A stretch of 64,000 bases of DNA from Chitinophagales bacterium (lineage in GTDB: Bacteria; Bacteroidota; Bacteroidia; Chitinophagales; Saprospiraceae): contig JAFLBO010000024.1 of assembly GCA_017303475.1 (NCBI GenBank), positions 20,073 through 84,072 on the forward strand, given 5' to 3'. Each line of letters begins with the position of its first letter. The first letter of the stretch is position 1. Both the position numbers and the translations under genes were made by a program. Positions 8,321 to 17,413 of the stretch are shown here, one piece after another. Under the pieces are notes generated by a model. The model saw only the letters and a list, made by a program, of their open reading frames with translations. It was not told the DNA's origin and made no database searches.

Positions 8321-11300
8321 TTAACGATACAGCGTCACGTCGCCTTTAAAGAGCTTGGTTTCGCCATCAATAAACTCAACCTCAACGTACCAAACATAAA
8401 CGCCCAATTGGCCTTTTTCGCCACGAACGGTACCGTCCCAGGCCTGAGCGCCATCGCCGTTTACTGGCACATACTCGTCCAGATAGAACACCTGATCGCC
8501 CCAACGGTCGTAAATGGAGAACTTCTTGATCTTAGCAACATCAATACCCACAAACACGCCAAGGTTGAAATTCACATCGCTGTCCGGGTTAAAGATGTTA
8601 GGTACGTATACCTGACGAAGCTTTTCTACCACTACCAATACCTCATCACGGGCAATACAGCCATTGTTGTCTACCACCGTCAGGGTGTGACGGTAAGAGT
8701 CGAACGGCAGGTAGGTGAATGTTTCACAGAAGTCTGGTGAGAGGGTATCACAACCAGGAGAATAGTTCCAGGTTGCGGAAGCAATACCGATGGTGCTGGA
8801 AATTTGGGCAGTTACGGTAGCTTCTTCACCCAGGCTAACTTCTACGTTCGGGCCAAGTTCAACTTGCAATTGGCCAGCATCGGCAATGATGATGGTAGTA
8901 TCCAACTGACAGCCATTGGCATCTTCCAGGGCCAGGGTGTATTCTCCAGCGCCCAAACCAGTGTACTGGTTAATTACACCGTTGGCATCGCTTAGCGTAA
9001 AGAAGAATGGCTGTGTACCACCAATAACACCATTCACATTGATGGCGCCGTTCACATCGCCGAAGCAGCGGATATTGCGCACATCTACATCAAAACCGGA
9101 TGGCACCTGCGGATCTACTTTTACCTCAACCTGTTTGGTTGAAGTACAACCATTGATAAGGTTGGTTACCAAAAGTTCGTAGAAACCTGCACGGTCAACC
9201 ACCGGATTCAGAGTATTATCACCGGAGACAATATTACCATTGGTTACAATTGACCATTGGTAAGTAAAGTTTGGTCCGGTAGAAGTTCCATTGCCATTAA
9301 TGGTCACCTCTGTGGTATTACAATCAATGGTCTGGTTAGCCACTGCAATTATGGTAGGCGCCTGGAAATCAGACAATACGTTTACAGTAATCGGACGAAC
9401 ACAGCCGTTAGGCGCTACAATGGTAAAGGTGTAAACACCTGGCTGAGTAACGTTAACTGTTTCGGTGGTTACGGTGCCAATGCCAGGGCCACTCCAGGAG
9501 AAGGTAGATCCGGCAGGAGAAAGCACCTGACCACTGATAGTACTATTGCCATTATTCAGGCAGTTGAGGGTGGTGCCCTCGGCTGCTCCCTGTGGCACGT
9601 TCTCGTCTTCTTCCACAATGGTGCTGGTAACAGCTGTACAGCCATTCGGGCCGGTAACTGTTACGGCATACAATCCAGCTACGTCAACTAAAATAGTTTG
9701 GTTGTCGTTATTTCCATTGTTTACATCCGGTCCTTCCCAGTGGAATACTGAGTTGGTGGCGCTGGTTGTAACGGTAACAGTAGAAACAGGATCTGTGCAG
9801 GTAATGATTTCAGACGTTGCAGCAATGGTTGGCGATTGGGTATCCAACAATACTTCAACCTGATCTGAGGCAGAACAGCCTGTTACGGTATTGGTAACCG
9901 TAAGGTTATAAATACCGCTTTGCAATACTGTTGGCATATCGTTGGCGGAGTTACCGCCATTAATTCCAGGGCCAGACCAGCTATAAGACAGTGATCCCGT
10001 TGGAGTAGAAGAACCAGTGGCATCCAGTACTACAGATGTGATCGCACAGGTAATGGTTTGATCCTGACCGGCATCTGCCGTTGGGAGGTTCTGGTCTGCA
10101 TTTACCAGCGCTGCATCTTCTGCCGTACAACCATTCACTAAATTGGTAATCACCAAAGTATAGGTACCAGGCACAAGCACTGTTGGATTGGCCAGTGTTT
10201 CGTTGGTGGCGTTAATACCAGGGCCAGCCCACAAATAGCCGAAATTGGCGCCTGTGCTACTGCCTGTAGAATTCAAGGTTACCCCTGCTGCTGCATTTGC
10301 ACAAGTGATGGTGAGGTCGGTACCGGCTACCGTTATTGGCGGCAAAATATCCTGATTTACATCTACCTCATCAATGCTCGTACATCCGTTAGCATTATCT
10401 GTTACAGTTAGTACATACGCGCCAGGTTCATTGATGGTTGGCGTTGTTGTGGTTTGACCACCGATAATGCCAGGGCCGCTCCACGCATACGTAATATTCG
10501 GTCCGGATGCAGATTGACCGGCATTCAGTTGAATATCTGTAATAGCGCAGGTGAGGGTGGCATCAATACCGGCTGCCGCTGCCGGAGCAATTTGGTCAAG
10601 GTTAACCACAACTACATCCACGGCTGTACAGAAGTTTTGGGTATTGGTAACCGTTACGGTGTAGGTACCGGATGCATTTACTGTAGGACTTTGCAGGTTG
10701 AAGTTGGTACCATTGATACCCGGACCTTGCCAAATATAGGTAAACAATACACCCGTGCTGCTGCCAGAACCATCCAGCACCTGTGTGAGTTGAGCGCAGG
10801 TAATCAGGCCATCAGCGCCGGCAGAAGCCGTTGGATTAACGTTGTCTTGGGTTACTACTACCTGGTCAATAGCCGAACAGCCGTTGTCTGTATCGGTAAC
10901 CACCAGATTATAGGTACCTGGCACGTTAATCGCCGGGCTTTGGTCGTCCTGATTGGTACCATTGATACCCGGACCAGTCCAAACATAAGTAATGGTAGGA
11001 CTAACCGTAGACTGGCTACCGTCGATGTTGGTGTTGGTGAGCTGGCAGTTCAGGACGATGTCCAAACCAGCGCTGGCAGTAGGCACTACGGTATTTTCCG
11101 CTACAACGACAGTATCTTTGGAGATACAGCTGTTGGTGGTATTAGTAATGGTCAGAATATAGGTACCGGGCTGATTTACAGAGGGGGCAGGTTGGTTCTG
11201 GTTGCCGCCGTTGATACCAGGACCAGTCCATACTATCTGGAAGTTAGGTCCGTTGTCTGAAGCTGAGCCATCCAGCACAGCGGCTGGGTTGGCACAGGTG

Positions 11301-14300
11301 ATCAGGCCGTCATTACCCGCCAGAGCGCTCGGATAAACAGAGTTGGTAATCACCTCCACATCGTTGGAGGCGGTACATCCGTTTATGGAATTGGTTACTA
11401 CCAGCACATAATTACCCGGAATAGATACTACCGGCGCGGCCTGATTGGCATTGGCAGGTGTAATATCCGGACCAGTCCAGGTATAGGTAAAGTTCGGCCC
11501 CGTTGAAGAGTTTCCTCCAATACTGGTAGACGTAGTAACACAGTCGACAATAACGTCGGTACCTGCATCAGCTACGGGGGCCACAATATCGGAGGTGACT
11601 GTTACCTGAGCAGTAGCGGTGCAGGTGTTATCTGTATTGGTTACCACAAGCTGGTAAGTACCAGGTTCGTTGTTGATTACCGGATGTACCTGATTTTCAT
11701 TGGCAGGTGTAATACCCGGGCCACTCCACAACAGAGAGAAAATAGACCCGGTGCTGCTACCAGAGGCATCAAGCGTATCGATAGAGTTGTTGAAACAATT
11801 GAGAATCAGAGCATTACCAGCATCCGCATTTGGCGCCACTGTGTCAATGCTAATAACCACAACGTCGGTATTCAAACAGCTGTTGTTGGTATTCGTTACC
11901 GTCAGGTTGTAAGTACCTGGCTGACTCAAACCCCCGGGGCTTTGGAGGTTCACGTTACTGGCATTGATACCAGGGCCGCTCCAGGTGTAGGTGATACCCG
12001 CACCAGAAGAAGACGCGCTACCATCCAGATTTACGCTGGTAACAGTGCAGTTCAGCACATGATCAGGACCGCCGGCAGCTGTTGGCACGTTAGCATCCTG
12101 GGTAACAATCACCTGGTCTGTTGCGGTACAACCATTAATTGGATCTGTGGTTACCAGATCATAAGTGCCTGGCTGGGTTACCACCGGGTTAGCCAATGTA
12201 TCGTTGTTTCCGCCAATACCAGGACCCGTCCACAGGAAGAGAATATTGGCTGGTGTACCTGATCCGTTCAAGGTTACACCTCCGGGGTTTGTACAGGTAA
12301 GTTGTTGGTCAGTACCCGCACTTGCAGTCGGCAGGTTGGTATTGATATCCACCACTACCTGATCCGTAGAGGTACAACCATTGGTAGTATTGGTGATTAA
12401 CAAGGTATAGGTGCCTTGCACACCTACTACAGGATTATAGCTGTTTTGGTTGCCCGGGTTGATGTCCGGGCCGTTCCAGAGCGCGGTAAAGTTGGCGCCC
12501 TGGCTGGAACCAGATCCAATCAGAGAAACGGTTGGTTCGGCACAGGTAATGATAGAATCGGTACCGGCGCTGGCCGTTGGAAGAGCCTGATTGACATCAA
12601 TAAGCACAGTATCTTTAAGAGAACAACCATTCAGGGTATTCAATACCGTCAGGATATATGTACCACCAGCGTTCACGTTGGGTTGTGCCAGGTTCGACTG
12701 GAAGTTGTTTGGGCCGGTCCAGCTGAAGGTGATTGGTTGACCACCTCCATTTCCACTACCTTGCAGATTGGTGTTAGGCAGCGTACAAGTCAGGGTTTGA
12801 TCTGGTCCGGCAGAAACCGTTGGAATAGCCGTGTTCAGATCAACAGTAGTAGTAGCCGTATTGGTACATCCGTTTATGGTATTGGTAACGGTCACATTAT
12901 AGGTGCCGCTCACACTTACCGTTGGATCTTCCAAGGATTGATTACCCGGGTTGATACCAGGACCAGTCCAGTTCCAGGTTGCCGTAGGAACATTAGTGGT
13001 TCCATTGATGGTTACATTAGCCTGTGCACAAGTAATTGTATCGCCGGCAACCAGGGCAGAAGGTGGAGTAAGATCGCCTAATACGGTAACAGTTGCCGTG
13101 GAAGTACAACCATTTGCAGGATTTCTTACCGTTACAGTATAGGTTCCTGCAGCATTTACTGTAGGATTTTGCAAGAACTGGTTGGAAGGGTTTATGCCTA
13201 TACCTGCCCAGCTATAAGTAACACCACCGGTGGGTGAATTACTTTGAAGCGTAACCTGGGAGTTAATACAATTGATGTTGCCACCAGTAGCGCTAGCCCC
13301 GGGAGGTGTTGTATTACCAGTAACTACCACAGAAGCGGTGTCGCGACATTGAATACCGCCAGCTGTTTGGGTAATGATCAGATAATAAGTGCCTGTGAGG
13401 GTTGCATTATAGGTAGCAGTTCCTGCCAGGAAACTCCAATTCGCGTTGTTCCAGGCGTATGAAGCCTGTCCAATTGGCGTGGACCCTGTACTGGTGAGCA
13501 CTACACCCGAACTGTTGCAATCAATGGAATTGGCCGGTGGTGGAATAACAGCCACCGGATCAAGCACTACCAGCGAGAAGGAAACAGCAGAGTCGCATTG
13601 ATTAAACGACTCAAATACAATTGTATAGTTCCCTGGATCGCAATATTGTTCTCCTCCTAACTCAAAGCATGAACCGGCACAAACGTATTTAGTACCGATA
13701 TTGGTTGGAGGAATTTGTTTAATGATAATAGTTTGGCGAACAGAACTGTCGCAACCCAAATAAGATTGGTATGGGTTTGAGGTCAATGTGAACACCCCCG
13801 GGGCAGAAAGCACTGTATAGGGGTCTTCGTCCCAGGTGTACGGTGCGTCTTCATAACAGATTGTGATAGAAGGGCGAACCGTAAGTGGAATTGGTTGATT
13901 CACTACTGGCAAGCAGTAAGGTGAAGATGGCGGATAGCAGGCATTGTCTGCTTGCACACAAACGTTACCACCTGAGTTGCCAAATGTAATGGTGACTGTG
14001 TTTCCTTCCGGTGCATCTACGTTCAGGGATGAACCCTGGCCGTTAATGGAAGACCCTGGAGGAGCTGTCCAGATATAACTACCAGCTGCCAATGCATCCG
14101 GTATGGTATACACTGCTGTTGCGCCTGGACAAACTACTGTTGGTCCTTGAGGCTGGCTGGCGTCAGCCGGCGCACCGGCATCAATAGAGCCCTGCGTAAT
14201 ATCAATTTCGAAATTGCAGATATCACCACTCCAGCCGTCAATCATCAAAAAGTAAGTTTCTCCAACGGTAAAGCCATCATAGCTCAACACTAGTGGCTGT

Positions 14301-14686
14301 CCGCCGCCACCTCCGGTACCTGGGTTACAAACAATGGCATCCGGGTCAGAACAGTCATCGAAAAATGCAGATTGCATCCCATCGCCATTCTGACAATTGC
14401 TGGTAATTACGGTGATTTCAATGGAAGTGCTACCTGCTGTAAAACCAAACCATTGGTCGTTGTGGATAGCAATCTGGCCACATACGGTATTACCGCCTGA
14501 AGGGGTACCATTATTAATACCCATGTAACCATCGAAATCGCAATATACACAAGCAGCTTGACAGTTTTCAGCGCCCGGAGGAGGGGGAGTTGGGCAAGGG
14601 GGGTTTACCTGGCCAAAAATTTGCCCGCTTACGAGCATAATCATAGCCAAAGGAGCTAGTAGCTTTCTAATCATGTAGATCCGCAT
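8321..14686 (-). CDS. giant surface adhesin with about 18 Ig/PKD-like repeats and T9SS type B domain
   Basis: A 2121-residue exported protein. A signal peptide (MIRKLLAPLAMIMLVSG) starts at the first Met (14686) or at the second (14674); both fit. Residues about 30-380 hold a unique Cys-rich head. From about 385 to 1860 there are 17-18 tandem repeats of about 80 residues with a fixed pattern: AGxD, xITC, WxGPGI, PGTY, L/VxVTNxxNGC, then P-S/D at the join. Nearly every repeat has exactly two cysteines about 50 residues apart, suggesting one disulfide each. One SprB-type repeat follows (RNIRCFGDVNGAI), then the gliding-motility-type C-terminal domain (VPNIFNPDSDVNF, YDRWGDQVF, WDGT), the T9SS type B signal at about 2020-2121. 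Likely a cell-surface filament or adhesin; substrate unknown. Confidence 0.92.
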   Translation of the reverse strand: MRIYMIRKLLAPLAMIMLVSGQIFGQVNPPCPTPPPPGAENCQAACVYCDFDGYMGINNGTPSGGNTVCGQIAIHNDQWFGFTAGSTSIEITVITSNCQNGDGMQSAFFDDCSDPDAIVCNPGTGGGGGQPLVLSYDGFTVGETYFLMIDGWSGDICNFEIDITQGSIDAGAPADASQPQGPTVVCPGATAVYTIPDALAAGSYIWTAPPGSSINGQGSSLNVDAPEGNTVTITFGNSGGNVCVQADNACYPPSSPYCLPVVNQPIPLTVRPSITICYEDAPYTWDEDPYTVLSAPGVFTLTSNPYQSYLGCDSSVRQTIIIKQIPPTNIGTKYVCAGSCFELGGEQYCDPGNYTIVFESFNQCDSAVSFSLVVLDPVAVIPPPANSIDCNSSGVVLTSTGSTPIGQASYAWNNANWSFLAGTATYNATLTGTYYLIITQTAGGIQCRDTASVVVTGNTTPPGASATGGNINCINSQVTLQSNSPTGGVTYSWAGIGINPSNQFLQNPTVNAAGTYTVTVRNPANGCTSTATVTVLGDLTPPSALVAGDTITCAQANVTINGTTNVPTATWNWTGPGINPGNQSLEDPTVSVSGTYNVTVTNTINGCTNTATTTVDLNTAIPTVSAGPDQTLTCTLPNTNLQGSGNGGGQPITFSWTGPNNFQSNLAQPNVNAGGTYILTVLNTLNGCSLKDTVLIDVNQALPTASAGTDSIITCAEPTVSLIGSGSSQGANFTALWNGPDINPGNQNSYNPVVGVQGTYTLLITNTTNGCTSTDQVVVDINTNLPTASAGTDQQLTCTNPGGVTLNGSGTPANILFLWTGPGIGGNNDTLANPVVTQPGTYDLVTTDPINGCTATDQVIVTQDANVPTAAGGPDHVLNCTVTSVNLDGSASSSGAGITYTWSGPGINASNVNLQSPGGLSQPGTYNLTVTNTNNSCLNTDVVVISIDTVAPNADAGNALILNCFNNSIDTLDASGSSTGSIFSLLWSGPGITPANENQVHPVINNEPGTYQLVVTNTDNTCTATAQVTVTSDIVAPVADAGTDVIVDCVTTSTSIGGNSSTGPNFTYTWTGPDITPANANQAAPVVSIPGNYVLVVTNSINGCTASNDVEVITNSVYPSALAGNDGLITCANPAAVLDGSASDNGPNFQIVWTGPGINGGNQNQPAPSVNQPGTYILTITNTTNSCISKDTVVVAENTVVPTASAGLDIVLNCQLTNTNIDGSQSTVSPTITYVWTGPGINGTNQDDQSPAINVPGTYNLVVTDTDNGCSAIDQVVVTQDNVNPTASAGADGLITCAQLTQVLDGSGSSTGVLFTYIWQGPGINGTNFNLQSPTVNASGTYTVTVTNTQNFCTAVDVVVVNLDQIAPAAAAGIDATLTCAITDIQLNAGQSASGPNITYAWSGPGIIGGQTTTTPTINEPGAYVLTVTDNANGCTSIDEVDVNQDILPPITVAGTDLTITCANAAAGVTLNSTGSSTGANFGYLWAGPGINATNETLANPTVLVPGTYTLVITNLVNGCTAEDAALVNADQNLPTADAGQDQTITCAITSVVLDATGSSTPTGSLSYSWSGPGINGGNSANDMPTVLQSGIYNLTVTNTVTGCSASDQVEVLLDTQSPTIAATSEIITCTDPVSTVTVTTSATNSVFHWEGPDVNNGNNDNQTILVDVAGLYAVTVTGPNGCTAVTSTIVEEDENVPQGAAEGTTLNCLNNGNSTISGQVLSPAGSTFSWSGPGIGTVTTETVNVTQPGVYTFTIVAPNGCVRPITVNVLSDFQAPTIIAVANQTIDCNTTEVTINGNGTSTGPNFTYQWSIVTNGNIVSGDNTLNPVVDRAGFYELLVTNLINGCTSTKQVEVKVDPQVPSGFDVDVRNIRCFGDVNGAINVNGVIGGTQPFFFTLSDANGVINQYTGLGAGEYTLALEDANGCQLDTTIIIADAGQLQVELGPNVEVSLGEEATVTAQISSTIGIASATWNYSPGCDTLSPDFCETFTYLPFDSYRHTLTVVDNNGCIARDEVLVVVEKLRQVYVPNIFNPDSDVNFNLGVFVGIDVAKIKKFSIYDRWGDQVFYLDEYVPVNGDGAQAWDGTVRGEKGQLGVYVWYVEVEFIDGETKLFKGDVTLYR
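9105..13545 (-). repeat. coding tandem repeats of about 240 bases
   Basis: The central part of the adhesin gene consists of 17-18 direct repeats of about 240-250 bases, each encoding one Ig/PKD-like module. The units have diverged at DNA level, so they are old; the first (13.2-13.5 kb) and last (9.1-9.8 kb) are the most divergent. The complementary strand stays open over long stretches because of the biased composition. Confidence 0.85.
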
Positions 14687-14918
14687 TAGTTACGTTAAAA
14701 AAGGAGAACAGTCAGCCATAGAAAGATACTGCGAAGCAGGAAAACGCTTCCTCAAACCATAAAAAATTTGGCTTACAGTATGTCTTTCCAACAAAGTGAA
14801 ACAGTGCCAGCTTTTTGGAGGCCCGAAAGATAAACAGTCTTTTTAATTACAACCGGATAATTACACATGGATTTGTGCTGACAATTGACGCAAACGCCAT
14901 GGAATCTTTTCTTTAGCC

Positions 14919-15737
14919 TTAGTATTGCTCCTGGTCGTTGGGAAAATTGGTGCTTTTTACGTCTGCAATGTATTGCCGGGTAGCATCTCCGATCATATCA
15001 AAAAGTTCCAGGTACCTGCGCAAAAATCTGGGCTTGAATGCCTTGGTAATACCCAGCATATCCTGAGTAACCAACACCTGGCCGTCGCAGTGCTTACCGG
15101 CGCCAATACCTATGGTTGGAATATCAATACTTTCCGACACTTCTTTGGCGAGAGTGGCCGGGATCTTCTCCAGCACCAGAGAAAAACAACCCAGGTTATC
15201 CAACAATATAGCATCATCGCGCAGTTTTTGCGCCTCTGCATCTTCTTTGGCCCGAACCGAGTAGGTGCCAAACTTGTAAATACTCTGTGGCGTAAGTCCT
15301 AAATGCCCCATCACCGGAATGCCCGCGCGCAAAATCCTCCGTATACTTTCTTCCACCTCTTCGCCTCCTTCAAGCTTAACGGCATGTGCGCCCGATTCTT
15401 TCATGATCCGAATGGCGCTGGAAAGGGCAATTTCAGAATTGGACTGGTAACTGCCAAAAGGCAAATCCACTACCACCATCGAACGTTTCACCGCCCGAAC
15501 AACTGATTGTGCGTGGTAAATCATTTGATCCAGGGTAATAGGCAATGTTGTTTCATGGCCTGCCATTACGTTCGAAGCAGAATCACCTACCAGAAGGATA
15601 TCAACGCCGGCTTCATCCAGAATGCAGGCAGTTGAATAATCGTAGGCCGTAAGCATGGCAATTTTCTCGCCACGGTTTTTCATGGCCTGAATGCTGTGTG
15701 TGGTTACACGCTTGGTTTCGCCGGTTGCAGTAGACAT
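14919..15737 (-). CDS. panB: 3-methyl-2-oxobutanoate hydroxymethyltransferase
   Basis: Catalyses the first committed step of pantothenate synthesis: hydroxymethyl transfer from methylene-tetrahydrofolate to 2-oxoisovalerate to give ketopantoate. The 272-residue protein has all PanB hallmarks: LTAYDYSTA, DSASNVMAGHETTLPITLDQM split over 51-71, the metal ligand Asp in VVDLPFGSY, KLEGG, GHLGLTPQ and GIGAGKHCDGQVLV. Cytoplasmic enzyme of normal length. panD for the beta-alanine branch lies 12 kb away on the same strand; panC is not in the window. A long structured leader with an intrinsic terminator lies directly upstream (15775-16039) and may control it. Confidence 0.97.
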   Translation of the reverse strand: MSTATGETKRVTTHSIQAMKNRGEKIAMLTAYDYSTACILDEAGVDILLVGDSASNVMAGHETTLPITLDQMIYHAQSVVRAVKRSMVVVDLPFGSYQSNSEIALSSAIRIMKESGAHAVKLEGGEEVEESIRRILRAGIPVMGHLGLTPQSIYKFGTYSVRAKEDAEAQKLRDDAILLDNLGCFSLVLEKIPATLAKEVSESIDIPTIGIGAGKHCDGQVLVTQDMLGITKAFKPRFLRRYLELFDMIGDATRQYIADVKSTNFPNDQEQY

Positions 15738-15774
15738 AGTATCAGATTTAGGCCCGAAAGGTAATTATCTAAAT

Positions 15775-15803
15775 AAAAAAAGCCGCATCACATTTGATGC
15801 GGC
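15775..15803 (-). terminator. intrinsic terminator just ahead of panB
   Basis: On the minus strand a 9-bp stem (15803-15795 with 15790-15782, 4-base loop) is followed directly by seven U residues (15781-15775). It ends 37 bases before the panB ATG, so transcripts coming from the right must pass it to express panB. It is either the end of a separate small RNA or a transcription attenuator of panB. Confidence 0.75.
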
Positions 15804-15817
15804 CGCTAAACAACAAA

Positions 15818-15835
15818 TTATAATCCCATGAACAT
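15818..15835 (-). repeat. copy 2 of the MFMGL mini-ORF repeat
   Basis: Minus strand reads ATG TTC ATG GGA TTA TAA. The 17-base core is identical to the copy at 15991-16007. It ends 15 bases before the terminator hairpin. Confidence 0.5.
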
Positions 15836-15977
15836 TTATGCACGTGTAGCAGCCCCCCGGGTGTAAGGGACAGGCTAAATGCAGCAAATGAGAGCGGGAA
15901 AAGAATTTAAAACAGAACGAACGGTGAACTTCCAGGTTCAGCAAGTCCCCCCATTAGAGGAAGGACTTGCTCTCTCA

Positions 15978-16007
15978 CCTGAATTTGTATAATCCCATGA
16001 ACATATC
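15978..16007 (-). repeat. copy 1 of the MFMGL mini-ORF repeat
   Basis: Minus strand reads ATG TTC ATG GGA TTA TAC and continues to TGA, nine codons in total. The identity with copy 2 covers 15991-16007. Confidence 0.5.
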
Positions 16008-16045
16008 TCTGGGCGGCAATACTTTTACTACCACCGTTCATGATA

Positions 16046-16076
16046 CAAAAGTGCGGGACCTTTGATGGGCTTACAA
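16046..16076 (-). promoter_or_regulatory. candidate promoter of the panB leader
   Basis: On the minus strand TTG (16076-16074) is followed after 20 bases by CACTTTTG (16053-16046), one mismatch from the TAnnTTTG -7 consensus. The predicted start is about 16039. Confidence 0.38.
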
Positions 16077-16130
16077 TTACATTTTTTCATCATTGTGAAA
16101 AATAAAATTAACAAATAACATTATAATAAA

Positions 16131-16161
16131 TTGACTATCAATATTTTAAATTATAAATTTG
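16131..16161 (+). promoter_or_regulatory. rightward promoter with perfect -7 element
   Basis: TTG at 16131-16133, a 20-base spacer and TAAATTTG at 16154-16161 match the Bacteroidota promoter layout (-33 TTG, -7 TAnnTTTG). The surrounding 80 bases are very AT-rich. No convincing gene follows: transcription would run for about 35 bases into the strong hairpin at 16199-16266. It may drive a short RNA. Confidence 0.45.
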
Positions 16162-16198
16162 TGACACTAAAATGAATCCTTGCGCCAAAAACTTCTCC

Positions 16199-16266
16199 TT
16201 TTTTCCTGAAAACAAAATGCGCCGGGTCGTATTAACAACCTGGCGCATTTTGATTTCAGGAAAAAA
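16199..16266. terminator. long two-part hairpin, bidirectional terminator
   Basis: Inner stem of 14 bp (AAAATGCGCC with GGCGCATTTT plus four more pairs) and outer stem of 13 bp (16199-16211 with 16254-16266) separated by a 3-base bulge. It lies just after the stop of the leftward lipoprotein gene (16276) and would also stop the rightward transcript from 16161. Confidence 0.7.
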
Positions 16267-16275
16267 TAGCCTGAA

Positions 16276-17313
16276 TCAGTTGATAAATCCAAGCGTGTCG
16301 GCAATAGGACTCATATTCATGGAATCCACCGTCAGTGCATTAATCCGGATATTTTCAGCCAACGTGCGGTTTTTGGCCGTAAACACGCCATAACCTTCTG
16401 AGATATTACTGTAGTTCGGGAAAACCTCGGCGCCAGTCAAACCTGAGTTTGCCGCAACTGTTTCCAAAAACTCCTGAATTTCCTTACCTCCACCGTCAAT
16501 AATGATATCACAACCGGCAAATTGACGATACCTGTTGGCTGGAGGACGTTGCAGGTGTTGTGCCAGGAAATTATAAAAGCTATTGCCGGAAATAGCCGTA
16601 TTGGCTTCATACAATCCGTTTTGTGCAGGTACATCAAGCGCGCGCTTAATGTTTTTGGCAGCCTCCCATACCAATGTATAAGATTGCGCCAGGGTTCCGT
16701 TCAAATTTCGCTCGTTAATCCGAATACGGAAGGTCAGGTTGAAAAAATAAGCATTTTCATCAGACCGCCAGCGAATTGGGGTAGCCACTGAACCGGCAAA
16801 GGAAATATTTGGCACCGGATCGCCCAGAAAAGGCTTCACCAGTGTGAATGTGGCTGGAATAGTGGTTTCTGCCGTGATATCCTCCTTACCATCGTTGCGC
16901 TTGATAACCAGTTTGTAAACCTTTCCGGTTTGCATCTGGAAATTTGGATCTTGCTTGAACTTGTAGAGCCAGTTGGGCGAGCCTGCAAAAATGCCTTCTG
17001 TTCTTGGGTATCCTTCCAAACCGCCGTCCACCCGTTGCAATTGCACCCTGGTATTTGGATTGCTGGCCAGTTCGAGCCAAACAGCAATGGCATCAGCCGG
17101 GTAATATAATGAATCCACAATTTGTGCAATCTGAAGCGAGCTGCGCTCCGGATCCAAAAAGGCCTTTTCAATACGAATGTAATGCGCCGTATCCTGTGGA
17201 GAAAGGATACCATAAACCACTGGAATTTCTTTCCAGGGCGCCGTTACATCAAAATCGTTAGAGCAGGCCGACAGCCCCAAGCCCAAAAGCAGCAGAAGGA
17301 ACAGTTTTTTCAT
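16276..17313 (-). CDS. lipoprotein of unknown function (DUF4249-like)
   Basis: A 345-residue predicted lipoprotein: MKKLFLLLLLGLGLSAC gives a type II signal peptide with Cys17 after LSA. The mature part begins DVTAPWKEIPVVYGILSPQDTAHY, a pattern seen in Bacteroidota extracellular proteins related to DUF4249, which often accompany TonB-dependent receptors; no receptor gene is adjacent here. The remainder is beta-rich (for example VYKLVIKRNDGKEDITAETTIPA). The family assignment is tentative. It is a single-gene unit with a candidate -7 element at 17363-17356 and a strong hairpin after the stop. Confidence 0.75.
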   Translation of the reverse strand: MKKLFLLLLLGLGLSACSNDFDVTAPWKEIPVVYGILSPQDTAHYIRIEKAFLDPERSSLQIAQIVDSLYYPADAIAVWLELASNPNTRVQLQRVDGGLEGYPRTEGIFAGSPNWLYKFKQDPNFQMQTGKVYKLVIKRNDGKEDITAETTIPATFTLVKPFLGDPVPNISFAGSVATPIRWRSDENAYFFNLTFRIRINERNLNGTLAQSYTLVWEAAKNIKRALDVPAQNGLYEANTAISGNSFYNFLAQHLQRPPANRYRQFAGCDIIIDGGGKEIQEFLETVAANSGLTGAEVFPNYSNISEGYGVFTAKNRTLAENIRINALTVDSMNMSPIADTLGFIN

Positions 17314-17355
17314 GTATTGTAATGGTCAAAAACGCTTGTTATTTGATTGGGGAGG

Positions 17356-17363
17356 CAAAGATA
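17356..17363 (-). promoter_or_regulatory. candidate -7 element for the lipoprotein gene
   Basis: Minus strand TATCTTTG, a perfect TAnnTTTG match, 42 bases upstream of the ATG at 17313. The nearest TTG-like -33 element has a long spacer of about 22 bases. Confidence 0.38.
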
Positions 17364-17413
17364 CGTGCCTTACAGACAGTTTCGGCAAAAAGGCTTGCCA
17401 ATGGGCGACGATT

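Larger units (their letters stand above)
15775..16039 (-). ncRNA. candidate structured leader or small RNA upstream of panB
   Basis: The region 15738-16275 has no gene. On the minus strand a promoter-like pair (16076-16046) would start an RNA near 16039. This RNA would contain two copies of an 18-base sequence on the minus strand that each open with a mini-ORF, ATG TTC ATG GGA TTA (16007-15978, nine codons MFMGLYKFR; 15835-15818, five codons MFMGL), a 14-bp interrupted hairpin (15933-15984) and finally the terminator at 15803-15775. Arms CAGGT and AGCAAGTCC pair with GGACTTGCT and ACCTG. The unit looks like an attenuation leader for panB or an independent RNA of about 265 bases. No known riboswitch class was recognised. 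Confidence 0.4.

Noticed and set aside
10454..13081. Long open frames on the plus strand (192-268 residues)
   Set aside because: They lie antisense to the repeats of the giant adhesin gene and repeat with the same period; they result from the composition of the repeats.
9105..13545. Regular repeats resembling a CRISPR array
   Set aside because: The period of about 240 bases, divergence and open reading frame show coding repeats.
16172..16393. 73-residue frame after the promoter at 16131-16161
   Set aside because: It runs through a terminator hairpin and into the antisense end of the lipoprotein gene, and has no protein-like pattern.
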